A model generated the notes under the pieces. That model was not told the DNA's origin. It did no database searches and worked only from the letters and a program-made list of their open reading frames with translations. The translations under genes were made by a program, and so were the position numbers. A stretch of DNA of 64,000 bases from Streptomyces sp. NBC_00306 (GTDB lineage: Bacteria; Actinomycetota; Actinomycetes; Streptomycetales; Streptomycetaceae), in assembly GCF_036169555.1 (NCBI RefSeq), contig NZ_CP108032.1, positions 3,844,001-3,908,000 of the forward strand, given 5' to 3'. This document shows positions 33,638 through 41,569 of this stretch, in pieces (the stretch's first letter is position 1; each line of letters begins with the position of its first letter).

Positions 33638-33712
33638 GGTCCTGTGGAGCAGTTTGGAGTGCTCGCCACCCTGTCAAGGTGGAGGCCGCGGGTTCAAATC
33701 CCGTCAGGACCG
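33638..33712 (+). tRNA. tRNA-Asp (GTC), copy 2
   Basis: Identical over 75 nt to the tRNA-Asp at 27236-27310, with the same preceding CCT-like context. It is followed by a strong terminator. Confidence 0.95.
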
Positions 33713-33721
33713 CACAGACGA

Positions 33722-33756
33722 CGAAGGCCCCGCACCATCACGGTGCGGGGCCTTCG
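33722..33756 (+). terminator. Terminator of tRNA-Asp copy 2
   Basis: A perfect 15-bp stem (CGAAGGCCCCGCACC / GGTGCGGGGCCTTCG) with a 5-nt loop starts 9 nt after the tRNA. Confidence 0.88.
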
Positions 33757-33896
33757 TCGTTCTCGCCGTCTTGACGACGCCATCCGCCGCCGGTACCCAC
33801 TGACTAGGGGCCCTTCGCCGGCCTGCCGTCCGGACACGACGGACGAGACGGACGAGCGGGCGAGGGCGGGGACGGCACACACCGGAGGTGACGTGC

Positions 33897-34193
33897 ATGG
33901 CGGCGTCCACGGCGAGGCGGCACGAGACGAGGGCACTTCTGCGAGCCCATCTGGCGGCGGCTTCCGGCTATCGGCATCTGACGCGCAACTGCCCCATCTG
34001 TCATCGCCTCCTGAGGCTCGCCATGGAACCGTCGGCGGACAACGAACCCGCCGGCCTCCGCCCGCCCGTGGCGTCCGGGACGCCCGAGGCCTCCGAGACA
34101 TCCGAGGGGTCCGGGTCTCGCCGGACCTCCGAGGCTCCCGAGCCGGCCGCAACTCCCGGCGGCGCGGAGAGCGGAGGCACCGCCGACGCGTGA
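33897..34193 (+). CDS. DUF6274-like small conserved protein
   Basis: The 98-residue protein has a conserved N-terminal half (RRHETRALLRAHLAAASGYR; NCPICHRLLRLAME) with one CxxC pair that could bind zinc or be redox active. Its C-terminal half is disordered and Pro/Glu/Ser rich. I recall it as a Streptomyces-conserved neighbour of bldC, without known function. ATG 33897 is preceded by GGAGGTG at 6 nt, a strong ribosome-binding site; the GTG at 33888 lies inside that site. It is convergent with bldC. Confidence 0.75.
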   Translation: MAASTARRHETRALLRAHLAAASGYRHLTRNCPICHRLLRLAMEPSADNEPAGLRPPVASGTPEASETSEGSGSRRTSEAPEPAATPGGAESGGTADA

Positions 34194-34421
34194 CGTCGGG
34201 CGGGTTGCGGCCCGTTCCGGGGGCGTGCGGCGGGGAGTTGGCAAGAGTCGTGCAGTGTGACGGGAGTCACCGCATGGGTTTTCAGAACCCCCCTCCTTAA
34301 CCCCTCCCTACAACCGACCAATTTAATATGTGCCATTGCACTGCCCCCAAAGGGCCTCCCGCGCTCTCCGGGAGCGCCCTGTGCAGGGGAGATGCCGACG
34401 CCCGAAGAAGCGCACAAAAAA
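34194..34421. other. Region between DUF6274-like gene and bldC terminator
   Basis: No gene is supported. An AT-rich patch at about 34305-34330 (CCAATTTAATATGTGCC) is unusual for this genome and could be a promoter or protein-binding site. A 6-bp hairpin (GCGCTC / GAGCGC) lies near 34360. Confidence 0.4.
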
Positions 34422-34455
34422 GATCGCGCTGGACCCGGCGGAGTCCAGCGCGATC
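34422..34455 (-). terminator. Intrinsic terminator of bldC
   Basis: A perfect 13-bp stem GATCGCGCTGGAC / GTCCAGCGCGATC with an 8-nt loop is followed on the minus strand by TTTTTT, a textbook terminator about 95 nt after the bldC stop. Confidence 0.92.
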
Positions 34456-34550
34456 GATGACGAAGTCTGTTGGGGCAGAGCCCGTCATGTGGAGCTATGG
34501 GTGGGCTTACCGGGATGGGGGTCCCGAATACGCCCGTTTCAACGGGGCTT

Positions 34551-34757
34551 TCAGGCCTCGCTGCGCTGCTGCGGGATACCCGCAAGCAGTGCGCGGACCT
34601 CAGCCTCGCGGTACCGGCGATGTCCACCGAGAGTTCGGATGGACGTGAGCTTGCCTGCCTTCGCCCAGCGGGTGACCGTCTTCGGGTCCACGCGGAACAT
34701 CGTGGCAACCTCTGCCGGGGTCAGCAGCGGCTCGGCATCAGGGGTGCGAGCGGTCAT
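34551..34757 (-). CDS. bldC: BldC developmental transcription regulator
   Basis: The 68-residue protein is a minimal MerR-like winged helix-turn-helix (LLTPAEVATMFRVDPKTVTR; KLTSIRTLGGHRRYREAEV). BldC binds DNA cooperatively as head-to-tail oligomers on direct repeats and delays sporulation in Streptomyces. The sequence and length match the known family essentially throughout. ATG 34757 has GAGGAGG 7 nt upstream. The leader contains an 8-bp hairpin just upstream of the ribosome-binding site (34774-34795), and the gene ends in a strong terminator, so it is monocistronic. Confidence 0.98.
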   Translation of the reverse strand: MTARTPDAEPLLTPAEVATMFRVDPKTVTRWAKAGKLTSIRTLGGHRRYREAEVRALLAGIPQQRSEA

Positions 34758-34773
34758 GAGCGGCCTCCTCGGG

Positions 34774-34795
34774 AGAACCGAACCTTCTCGGTTCT
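34774..34795 (-). promoter_or_regulatory. Hairpin in the bldC leader
   Basis: AGAACCGA pairs with TCGGTTCT across a 6-nt loop, ending about 5 nt before the GAGGAGG ribosome-binding site of bldC. It could tune translation or serve as a protein-binding inverted repeat. Confidence 0.55.
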
Positions 34796-35242
34796 TTCCT
34801 CTAAATTCTGCACCTTGACCCGCGTTGCCCGAAATGGCGGACGCGGGCCGAGTCGGTTATAGGACGAACGGCTTGTCCTCGGCACTACAACTACACCATC
34901 TGTCCAGCCACGTCGGCCAAACCGACGGAATTGCCCTCTGAGGTGTTCATCAGTGGCGGAAGCCGATGGACCATGCCATAACGGACAGTCACGCCACAGT
35001 GACGATCAGTCACAGAGCGATCAGGAGTCACCAGACCCCCCATAGAGCGCAATACCGAGAAATCCGCCTGAAGTTGGACGGAAGGAGTCCTCCCCGGACT
35101 CCTTGTCCTATTTTGACACGAGGGTAGGCGATAGGCGCAAGGGCCCAGTTAGTGCAGTCCGTCACGCTTGAGACAAAGGCCCGGATCGGGACCTACGTCC
35201 TGGACGGAAGGGCTCGGCGATCTCATCGAGCCCCAGAATCGA
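34796..35242. other. Intergenic region upstream of bldC
   Basis: No gene is visible in 447 nt. It contains a cluster of AGTCAC-like hexamers (34986-35031; three direct copies and one inverted GTGAC). It also has a 9-bp hairpin with a following TATTTT (35082-35115). The AT content is above the genome average, as expected for a complex promoter region of a developmental gene. Confidence 0.5.
35082..35104 (+). terminator. Orphan terminator-like hairpin
   Basis: AAGGAGTCC and GGACTCCTT form a perfect 9-bp stem with loop TCCCC, followed on the plus strand by GTCCTATTTTG. No gene ends just upstream, so it may end an unannotated small RNA or be part of the bldC control region. Confidence 0.45.
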
Positions 35243-36082
35243 TCAGTTTGCGAACTGAAGGTCCCTCACGGCCCGCCAGCGCTCTACGAGACGGGCGTAC
35301 GCCGCGCTCGCGCCGTCACTGTCGCCGGCCCCCAGCGCCGTGATCCCCGCGGCCAGATCCGCCGCCGAACGGTCCTCCTCGAGGTGCGCTCCACCGAGCG
35401 CGTGCACCAGGCCGCCGTAGTCCAGCTCGACCAGGGAGCGCGGGTGGAACTCCTCCAGCCACTTCCCGACGTCCACCAGCCCGTCGGTCAGCAGACCGCC
35501 GTCTGCCGACTCCCGCAGCGTCCGCAGCGAGCGGGCCACCCGGCGCCGCGCCTGGACCATCGGCGTGCGGTAGCGCAGCACGGCCGCCTCGGGCCCGGCC
35601 GGCTCGTAGACGCGCTCCTCGTCCGAGAACAGCGCGAACCAGCGCACCGGCACCTGCCACACCGCGGTCCTGATCCACGGCCGGGCATCCGGGTTCCGCT
35701 CCCGCCACTGCTCGTAGTCGGCCGCTGCCTGTCCGCGCACGACCGGCGGAAGCGCCGCGTCCAGCAGTGCCGCCGGCAACTGCTCGGTCAGCTCCTCCAG
35801 CGCCAGCCAGCCGCGCAGCCGGGTCCGCCAGGGGCAGACACAGACCACGCCGTCGATCTCCGTGACGAAGGCGTCGCCGCTCTCGTGGACGGGCACCGGG
35901 ACGGGCGGGGTGGGCAGCAAGTCCGCCAGCGAGCGCCGCAGTTCGTCCTGCGCCGTGGGGGTGCTCTCCCGCTTGGCGTAACGGGTCCAGTGGGCCCGTT
36001 CCGCGTCCGGGAAGGCCGCCAGCGGTTCGTAGACCCGCAGGTAGGCCGCGTAGGGAACGGGGACCGAGGACAGCGCTGGCAT
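35243..36082 (-). CDS. Conserved hypothetical protein (279 aa)
   Basis: This soluble protein has no signal peptide or membrane segment. It is rich in Trp, Arg and Leu (WTRYAKRES; WQVPVRWFALFSDEERVY; YRTPMVQARRRVARSLRTL). I recall it as a Streptomyces-conserved neighbour between bldC and the valine dehydrogenase gene, without known function. ATG 36082 has GGAAGGA 8 nt upstream. It is divergent from vdh, with which it shares a 186-nt promoter region, and is transcribed towards bldC. Confidence 0.75.
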   Translation of the reverse strand: MPALSSVPVPYAAYLRVYEPLAAFPDAERAHWTRYAKRESTPTAQDELRRSLADLLPTPPVPVPVHESGDAFVTEIDGVVCVCPWRTRLRGWLALEELTEQLPAALLDAALPPVVRGQAAADYEQWRERNPDARPWIRTAVWQVPVRWFALFSDEERVYEPAGPEAAVLRYRTPMVQARRRVARSLRTLRESADGGLLTDGLVDVGKWLEEFHPRSLVELDYGGLVHALGGAHLEEDRSAADLAAGITALGAGDSDGASAAYARLVERWRAVRDLQFAN

Positions 36083-36268
36083 GTCGCGAATCCTTCCACG
36101 CCCGTACTCCGCCAGGGGGTGATCCTCGGCACTGCGTCGGATCTACCCTGACGTAGGACTTACCCTCGTGCCCAACCGGACCTCCCCACCCCTTCCCCTG
36201 CCACAAGCGACGGGGAGACCCCAAGGGGGTCCTCCACATCCGCCGCTTCGTACTTGGGAGTCACCACA

Positions 36269-37366
36269 GTGACCGATCTGACCGGCGCGCCCGTCCCCGT
36301 CGATGTCCTGCACACCCTGTTCCGGTCGGACCAGGGCGGCCACGAGCAAGTCGTGCTGTGCCAGGACCGCGCCTCCGGCCTCAAGGCCGTCATCGCCCTC
36401 CACTCGACCGCCCTGGGCCCCGGCCTGGGCGGCACCCGCTTCTACCCGTACGCCTCGGAGGCGGAGGCCGTCGCCGACGCGCTGAACCTCTCCCGCGGGA
36501 TGTCGTACAAGAACGCCATGGCCGGTCTCGACCACGGCGGCGGCAAGGCGGTCATCATCGGTGACCCCGAGACCCTCAAGAGCGAGGAGCTCCTGCTGGC
36601 GTACGGCCGGTTCGTCGACTCCCTCGGCGGCCGCTACGTCACCGCCTGCGACGTCGGCACCTACGTCGCCGACATGGACGTCGTCGCCCGCGAGACCCGC
36701 TGGGCCACCGGCCGCTCCCCCGAGAACGGCGGCGCGGGGGACTCCTCCGTCCTCACCGCCTACGGCGTCTTCCAGGGCATGCGCGCCTCCGCCCAGCACC
36801 TGTGGGGCGAGCCCTCGCTGCGCGGCCGCCGGGTCGGTATCGCCGGCGTCGGCAAGGTCGGCCATCACCTCGTGGAGCATCTGATCGAGGACGGCGCCGA
36901 GGTCGTCATCACGGATGTCCGCGAGGAGTCCGTACGCCGTATCCGCGACAAGCACCCGCAGGTCACCGCCGTCGCGGACACCGACACGCTGATCCGCTCG
37001 GAGGGTCTGGACGTCTACGCGCCCTGCGCGCTGGGCGGCGCGCTGAACGACGGCTCCGTCCCCGCACTGACCGCCACGGTGGTCTGCGGAGCGGCCAACA
37101 ACCAGCTCGCCCACCCGGGCGTCGAGAAGGACCTCGCGGACCGCGGCATCCTCTACGCGCCCGACTACGTGGTGAACGCCGGCGGAGTGATCCAGGTCGC
37201 CGACGAGCTCCACGGCTTCGACTTCGACCGTTGCAAGGCCAAGGCGTCGAAGATCTTCGACACCACGCTGGCAATATTCGCACGTGCGAAGGAGGACGGC
37301 ATTCCGCCGGCCGCCGCGGCCGACCGGATCGCCGAGCAGCGCATGGCGGACGCCCGCCGGAGCTGA
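36269..37366 (+). CDS. vdh: Valine/branched-chain amino acid dehydrogenase
   Basis: The 365-residue enzyme belongs to the Glu/Leu/Phe/Val dehydrogenase family and should deaminate valine, leucine and isoleucine to their 2-oxo acids with NAD+. This supplies acyl-CoA precursors for fatty acids and macrolides. The catalytic lysines lie in [10 protein letters not shown] and [19 protein letters not shown], and the NAD site is [17 protein letters not shown] (about residues 185-200). GTG 36269 is chosen with GGGAG 8 nt upstream; TTG 36254 is less likely. The sequence closely resembles the S. coelicolor Vdh that I remember. Confidence 0.95.
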   Translation: MTDLTGAPVPVDVLHTLFRSDQGGHEQVVLCQDRASGLKAVIALHSTALGPGLGGTRFYPYASEAEAVADALNLSRGMSYKNAMAGLDHGGGKAVIIGDPETLKSEELLLAYGRFVDSLGGRYVTACDVGTYVADMDVVARETRWATGRSPENGGAGDSSVLTAYGVFQGMRASAQHLWGEPSLRGRRVGIAGVGKVGHHLVEHLIEDGAEVVITDVREESVRRIRDKHPQVTAVADTDTLIRSEGLDVYAPCALGGALNDGSVPALTATVVCGAANNQLAHPGVEKDLADRGILYAPDYVVNAGGVIQVADELHGFDFDRCKAKASKIFDTTLAIFARAKEDGIPPAAAADRIAEQRMADARRS

Positions 37367-37644
37367 CCGCACGGACGCCGGCCCGCCGTATCGGGAGACA
37401 AGACTCACCCCGGTCGGCGGGTCGACCGCCAAGAAGAGGTTAAAATCGCAGTTGACCAGCGAGGACGGGGCTCCTCGCGGGTTCTGTGAAGTGGCACCTC
37501 ATGCGGGCGGCGTACCGTATGGCCGCGGAAGCAGGTACCGTTGAAGCTCTACGGACCGGTCTCTCCACGGAGAGCCCGTTCCGACTCATGAACGCGTGTC
37601 AAGACTCTGGGGCCGTCGAGCCCCGTCACCGAGGGGGTCGAGCC

Positions 37645-37908
37645 ATGGGGCGCGGCCGGGCCAAGGCCAAGCAGACAAAGGTCGCCCGCCAGCTGAAGTA
37701 CAACAGCGGCGGGACTGATCTGTCGCGTCTGGCCAACGAGCTGGGCGCTTCCACTCCGAGTCCGATTTCGAGCCAGCCGCCGAACAGCGAGCCGTTCGAG
37801 GACGACGACGAGGAAGACGACCCGTACGCACGGTACGCGGATCTGTACAACGACGACGAGGACGAGGACGAAGAGTCCGGCCCGTCGTCGCAGCGCCGCG
37901 GCGCTTGA
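37645..37908 (+). CDS. DUF3073 family small acidic protein
   Basis: The 87-residue protein starts MGRGRAKAKQTKVARQLKY, the near-invariant basic N-terminus of DUF3073, and ends in a strongly acidic tail (EDDDEEDDPYARYADLYN). Basic-then-acidic polarity suggests a nucleic-acid or ribosome-associated protein, but the function is unknown. ATG 37645 has GAGGGGG 8 nt upstream; earlier in-frame starts would translate a poorly conserved leader. The 278-nt gap to vdh holds a long leader with a small CTCTCC/GGAGAG hairpin. The gene is conserved across Actinobacteria next to purM. Confidence 0.85.
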   Translation: MGRGRAKAKQTKVARQLKYNSGGTDLSRLANELGASTPSPISSQPPNSEPFEDDDEEDDPYARYADLYNDDEDEDEESGPSSQRRGA

Positions 37909-37922
37909 CGTCGTCACCACCG

Positions 37923-37952
37923 ACCCGGTCCGGGGCCCGCCCCGGACCGGGT
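37923..37952. terminator. Bidirectional terminator between DUF3073 gene and purM
   Basis: ACCCGGTCCGGGG and CCCCGGACCGGGT form a perfect 13-bp stem with a 4-nt loop between two convergent genes; TTCTGT follows on the plus strand. Confidence 0.82.
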
Positions 37953-37962
37953 TCTGTGCTGT

Positions 37963-39063
37963 TCAGCTCGCGTAGTCGCCGGTGAGCTCCGCCCCGGTGG
38001 TCCGGTCGCCGCGCTCGGTGATCTCTCCGGTCACCCAGGCGTCCACACCGCGGTCCGCGAGCGTGGTCAGCGCCGCGCCCACCGATGCCTCGGGGACGAC
38101 GGCGATCATGCCCACGCCCATGTTCAGCGTCTTCTCCAGCTCCAGCCGCTCGACTTGGCCGGCCGTGCCGACGAGGTCGAAGACCGGACCCGGCGTCCAG
38201 GTCGACCGGTCGACGATCGCGTGCAGGTCGTCGGGCACGACGCGGGCCAGGTTGTTGGCGAGCCCGCCGCCGGTGACGTGGCTGAAGGCGTGCACCTCGG
38301 TGGTCCGGGTGAGGGCCAGGCAGTCCAGCGAGTAGATCTTCGTGGGCTCCAGCAGTTCCTCGCCGAGCGTGCGGCCGAACTCCTCGACCTGCTGGTCCAG
38401 CGACATGTTCGCCCGGTCGAAAAGGACATGGCGGACGAGCGAGTACCCGTTCGAGTGAAGGCCCGACGACGCCATGGCGATCACCGCGTCACCCTTACGG
38501 ATACGATCCGGGCCCAGCACCCGGTCGGCCTCCACCACTCCGGTGCCGGCGCCGGCGACGTCGAAGTCGTCCTCGCCCAGCAGACCGGGGTGCTCGGCCG
38601 TCTCACCGCCGACCAGGGCGCAGCCGGCCAGCACACAGCCTTCGGCGATGCCCTTGACGATGGCGGCGACCCGCTCGGGGTGGACCTTGCCGACGCAGAT
38701 GTAGTCGGTCATGAACAGCGGCTCGGCGCCGCAGACGACGAGGTCGTCGACGACCATGCCGACGAGGTCGTGGCCGATCGTGTCGTACACGCCCATCTTC
38801 CGGGCGAGATCGACCTTGGTGCCGACGCCGTCCGTGGCGGAGGCGAGCAGCGGACGCTCGTAGCGCTTGAGGGCGGAGGCGTCGAAGAGGCCGGCGAATC
38901 CGCCGAGGCCGCCCAGGCCCGCCGTCTCGGGGCGCTGGGTCTTCTTCACCCACTCCTTCATCAGCTCGACGGCGCGGTCGCCGGCCTCGATGTCGACACC
39001 CGCGGCCGCGTAGCTGGCACCGGTGCCCGCGTGCAGGGCACGCTCGGAAGATTCAGCAGACAT
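37963..39063 (-). CDS. purM: Phosphoribosylformylglycinamidine cyclo-ligase (AIR synthase)
   Basis: The 366-residue enzyme closes the imidazole ring: FGAM + ATP gives AIR, the fifth step of purine synthesis. Family motifs are LLASATDGVGTKVDLARKMG, VCGAEPLFMTDYI, LVGGETAEHPG and SSGLHSNGYSLVR. Length is slightly above the usual 345 because of an N-terminal extension before GASYAAAGVDIEAG. ATG 39063 is 33 nt downstream of the purF stop, so purF-purM form an operon. The ribosome-binding site is weak. Confidence 0.97.
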   Translation of the reverse strand: MSAESSERALHAGTGASYAAAGVDIEAGDRAVELMKEWVKKTQRPETAGLGGLGGFAGLFDASALKRYERPLLASATDGVGTKVDLARKMGVYDTIGHDLVGMVVDDLVVCGAEPLFMTDYICVGKVHPERVAAIVKGIAEGCVLAGCALVGGETAEHPGLLGEDDFDVAGAGTGVVEADRVLGPDRIRKGDAVIAMASSGLHSNGYSLVRHVLFDRANMSLDQQVEEFGRTLGEELLEPTKIYSLDCLALTRTTEVHAFSHVTGGGLANNLARVVPDDLHAIVDRSTWTPGPVFDLVGTAGQVERLELEKTLNMGVGMIAVVPEASVGAALTTLADRGVDAWVTGEITERGDRTTGAELTGDYAS

Positions 39064-39096
39064 TGCCGGAGAACTTTCGTGTCGTTGAGCGGGGTC

Positions 39097-40614
39097 TCAC
39101 GGGCGACGGAGCGCGTCGGCGGCGTCGGCGCCGCCCGCAAGCTCGGTCTCCAGAAGCTGCTTGCCGAGCAGCTCGGGGTCGGGGAGGTCCATCGGGTACT
39201 CGCCGTCGAAGCAGGCGCGGCAGAGGTTCGGCTTGTCGATGGTCGTGGCCTCGATCATGCCGTCGATGGAGATGTAGGAGAGCGAGTCGGCACCCATCGA
39301 GGTGGCGATCTCGTCGACCGTCATGCCGTTGGCGATGAGCTCCGCGCGGGTGGCGAAGTCGATGCCGAAGAAGCAGGGCCACTTCACCGGCGGGGACGAG
39401 ATCCGGATGTGGACCTCGGCGGCGCCGGCCTCGCGGAGCATCTTGACCAGGGCGCGCTGGGTGTTGCCGCGGACGATCGAGTCGTCCACGACCACCAGGC
39501 GCTTGCCCCGGATGACTTCCTTGAGGGGGTTCAGCTTGAGGCGGATGCCCAATTGGCGAATGGTCTGTGAGGGCTGGATGAAGGTACGGCCCACATAGGC
39601 GTTCTTCACCAGGCCGGAGCCGTAGGGGATGCCGCTGGCCTCGGCGTAGCCGATGGCGGCGGGGGTGCCGGACTCCGGCGTCGCTATCACCAGGTCCGCG
39701 TCGACGGGCGCTTCCTTGGCGAGTTTCCGGCCCATCTCCACACGGGAGAGGTAGACGTTCCGGCCGGCGATGTCGGTGTCGGGGCGCGCCAGGTAGACGT
39801 ACTCGAAGACACAGCCCTTGGGCTTCGCTTCCGCGAATCGCTGGGTGCGGAGACCGTTCTCGTCGATGGCGATGAGCTCGCCCGGCTCGATCTCGCGGAC
39901 GTAGCTCGCGCCGCAGATGTCGAGGGCCGCGGACTCGCTCGCGACGACCCAGCCGCGGTCCAGCCGGCCGAGGACGAGCGGGCGGATGCCCTGCGGGTCC
40001 CGGGCGGCGTACAGGGTGCCCTCGTCCATGAAGACGAGCGAGAAGGCGCCCTTGACGTCGGGGAGGATCCTGGCGGCGGCTTCCTCGATGGTCAGCGGCT
40101 TGCCGTCGTCGTCGACCTGGCCCGCGAGGAGCGCGGTGACGAGGTCGGTGTCGTTGGTCGCCGCGACCTGGGTGGAGCGTCCGTCCTGCCGGGGCAGATC
40201 GGCGACGAGCCCGGCGAGCTCGGCGGTGTTGACCAGGTTGCCGTTGTGGCCGAGCGCGATGGAGCCGTGGGCCGTGGCCCGGAATGTCGGCTGCGCGTTC
40301 TCCCACACGGAGGCGCCGGTCGTCGAGTAGCGGGCGTGACCGACCGCGATGTGTCCCCGCAGAGATCCGAGGGACGTCTCGTCGAAGACCTGCGAAACGA
40401 GGCCCATGTCCTTGAAGACGAGGATCTGGGAGCCGTTGCTCACCGCGATTCCCGCGGATTCCTGACCTCGATGCTGAAGGGCGTAGAGCCCGAAGTAAGT
40501 GAGCTTTGCGACCTCTTCGCCCGGAGCCCAGACACCGAAGACGCCACAAGCGTCCTGGGGGCCTTTCTCACCGGGGAGAAGATCATGACTGAGTCGACCG
40601 TCACCACGTGGCAC
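39097..40614 (-). CDS. purF: Amidophosphoribosyltransferase
   Basis: The 505-residue enzyme makes phosphoribosylamine from PRPP and glutamine, the first step of purine synthesis. A 22-residue propeptide precedes the catalytic Cys (QDACGVFGVWAPGEE), so maturation by cleavage is expected. Further Cys residues in PKGCVFEYVY, WPCFFGIDF and LCRACFDGEYP match the four [4Fe-4S] ligands of Bacillus-type PurF. The PRPP site is VVVDDSIVRGNT. GTG 40614 is chosen by similarity and because TACACT lies 7 nt upstream, predicting a leaderless mRNA; the frame upstream of it lacks a ribosome-binding site. Confidence 0.97.
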   Translation of the reverse strand: MPRGDGRLSHDLLPGEKGPQDACGVFGVWAPGEEVAKLTYFGLYALQHRGQESAGIAVSNGSQILVFKDMGLVSQVFDETSLGSLRGHIAVGHARYSTTGASVWENAQPTFRATAHGSIALGHNGNLVNTAELAGLVADLPRQDGRSTQVAATNDTDLVTALLAGQVDDDGKPLTIEEAAARILPDVKGAFSLVFMDEGTLYAARDPQGIRPLVLGRLDRGWVVASESAALDICGASYVREIEPGELIAIDENGLRTQRFAEAKPKGCVFEYVYLARPDTDIAGRNVYLSRVEMGRKLAKEAPVDADLVIATPESGTPAAIGYAEASGIPYGSGLVKNAYVGRTFIQPSQTIRQLGIRLKLNPLKEVIRGKRLVVVDDSIVRGNTQRALVKMLREAGAAEVHIRISSPPVKWPCFFGIDFATRAELIANGMTVDEIATSMGADSLSYISIDGMIEATTIDKPNLCRACFDGEYPMDLPDPELLGKQLLETELAGGADAADALRRP

Positions 40615-40621
40615 GGCACCG

Positions 40622-40627
40622 AGTGTA
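40622..40627 (-). promoter_or_regulatory. Putative -10 box of purF (leaderless)
   Basis: TACACT on the minus strand ends 7 nt before the purF GTG. TTCGGA, 18 bp further upstream, could be a weak -35 box. No Shine-Dalgarno sequence is present. Confidence 0.6.
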
Positions 40628-40686
40628 GGCGAGATCGACCACTGGTCCGAATTGGGGACCACCCGGGTCTCTCGGTGACCGCACGG

Positions 40687-41502
40687 TCACCCGGTGGTGG
40701 CGTTCGCGGAGATGCCTTTTCCATTCGCCGCGGTGAGGGTGAGACCGCGGTGCTGAAGGTTGAACGTCACCTTTCCCTCGAGCGCCTTGCGCATGTGGTT
40801 CTCCACCGTGCCCGCGGTGCCGGCGCACATCTTCCGGGTGCTGGCCAGGCGGTCGAAGGTGATCGTCGAGCCGGAGACCTTCGCCGTGCTGCTGAAGGTG
40901 TTGCAGCCGAGGCTGCCGCGTACGGAGCCGTCCTTGGCGAGGGTGAAATAGGCGTTCTTCTCGGTGCCGGCCGGCAGGGACGTCGCGACATCGCCCGTGA
41001 GCAGCGAGTTCACCGTCCACTTGGTGCCCGCGAGGGGTGCGGCCGGCTCGGAGGTCAGGGTGATCGAGTCACCCTTCGGGGTGGTCAGGGTGAGGTTCTT
41101 GTCGACGAGCTTGGCCTTGAGCTTCCCGGTGAAGGCGTCCTTCATCGCCTCCTCGAAGCCCTGGATGTCCTCGGCGCAGCCCATCTCGGTCATCTCGCCC
41201 TTGCCGACGGTGACGGTGTCGCCCTCGACCTTCACGGCGGCGCCGAACTGGTTGCAGCCGTAGTTGCCCTGGGCGCGGCCCTTGTCGGTGATCTCGACAT
41301 GCGCGCCGTTCGGGGCAACCGACTTCTTGCCGTCGACGGTGACGCTGTCGACGGTCCAGTGCACGCCGGTCAGGGGCAGGTCGGTCGTGACCGATCCGCC
41401 CCCGTCGCCGCCCGACCCGGAACCGGATCCCGATTCCGTGCCGCAGGCTGCGAGCGCGAGGAGGGCCAGGGCAGTGACAGGAATGCTCAGCTGGTTACGC
41501 AT
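40687..41502 (-). CDS. META-domain lipoprotein (two repeats)
   Basis: The 271-residue protein has a lipoprotein signal (MRNQLSIPVTALALLALAAC, Cys 20), a Gly/Ser linker, and two META/HslJ-like domains of about 110 residues each. The first runs from about 45 (TGVHWTVDSVTVDG; GNYGCNQFGA) and the second from about 160 (AGTKWTVNSLLTGD; GSLGCNTFSS). Each carries the domain's conserved Gly-Cys-Asn. Such proteins sit on the outer face of the membrane; HslJ is linked to heat and novobiocin tolerance in E. coli. ATG 41502 fits the signal peptide; no strong ribosome-binding site is seen. It is 72 nt downstream of purF and on the same strand, but purF starts beyond it. Confidence 0.85.
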   Translation of the reverse strand: MRNQLSIPVTALALLALAACGTESGSGSGSGGDGGGSVTTDLPLTGVHWTVDSVTVDGKKSVAPNGAHVEITDKGRAQGNYGCNQFGAAVKVEGDTVTVGKGEMTEMGCAEDIQGFEEAMKDAFTGKLKAKLVDKNLTLTTPKGDSITLTSEPAAPLAGTKWTVNSLLTGDVATSLPAGTEKNAYFTLAKDGSVRGSLGCNTFSSTAKVSGSTITFDRLASTRKMCAGTAGTVENHMRKALEGKVTFNLQHRGLTLTAANGKGISANATTG

Positions 41503-41569
41503 ACCGATGTGACGGAGCACACCGCGCTCCGGTTCCCGCCCGTACGCCGGGCGGGCGTGCCTGCCCGGC

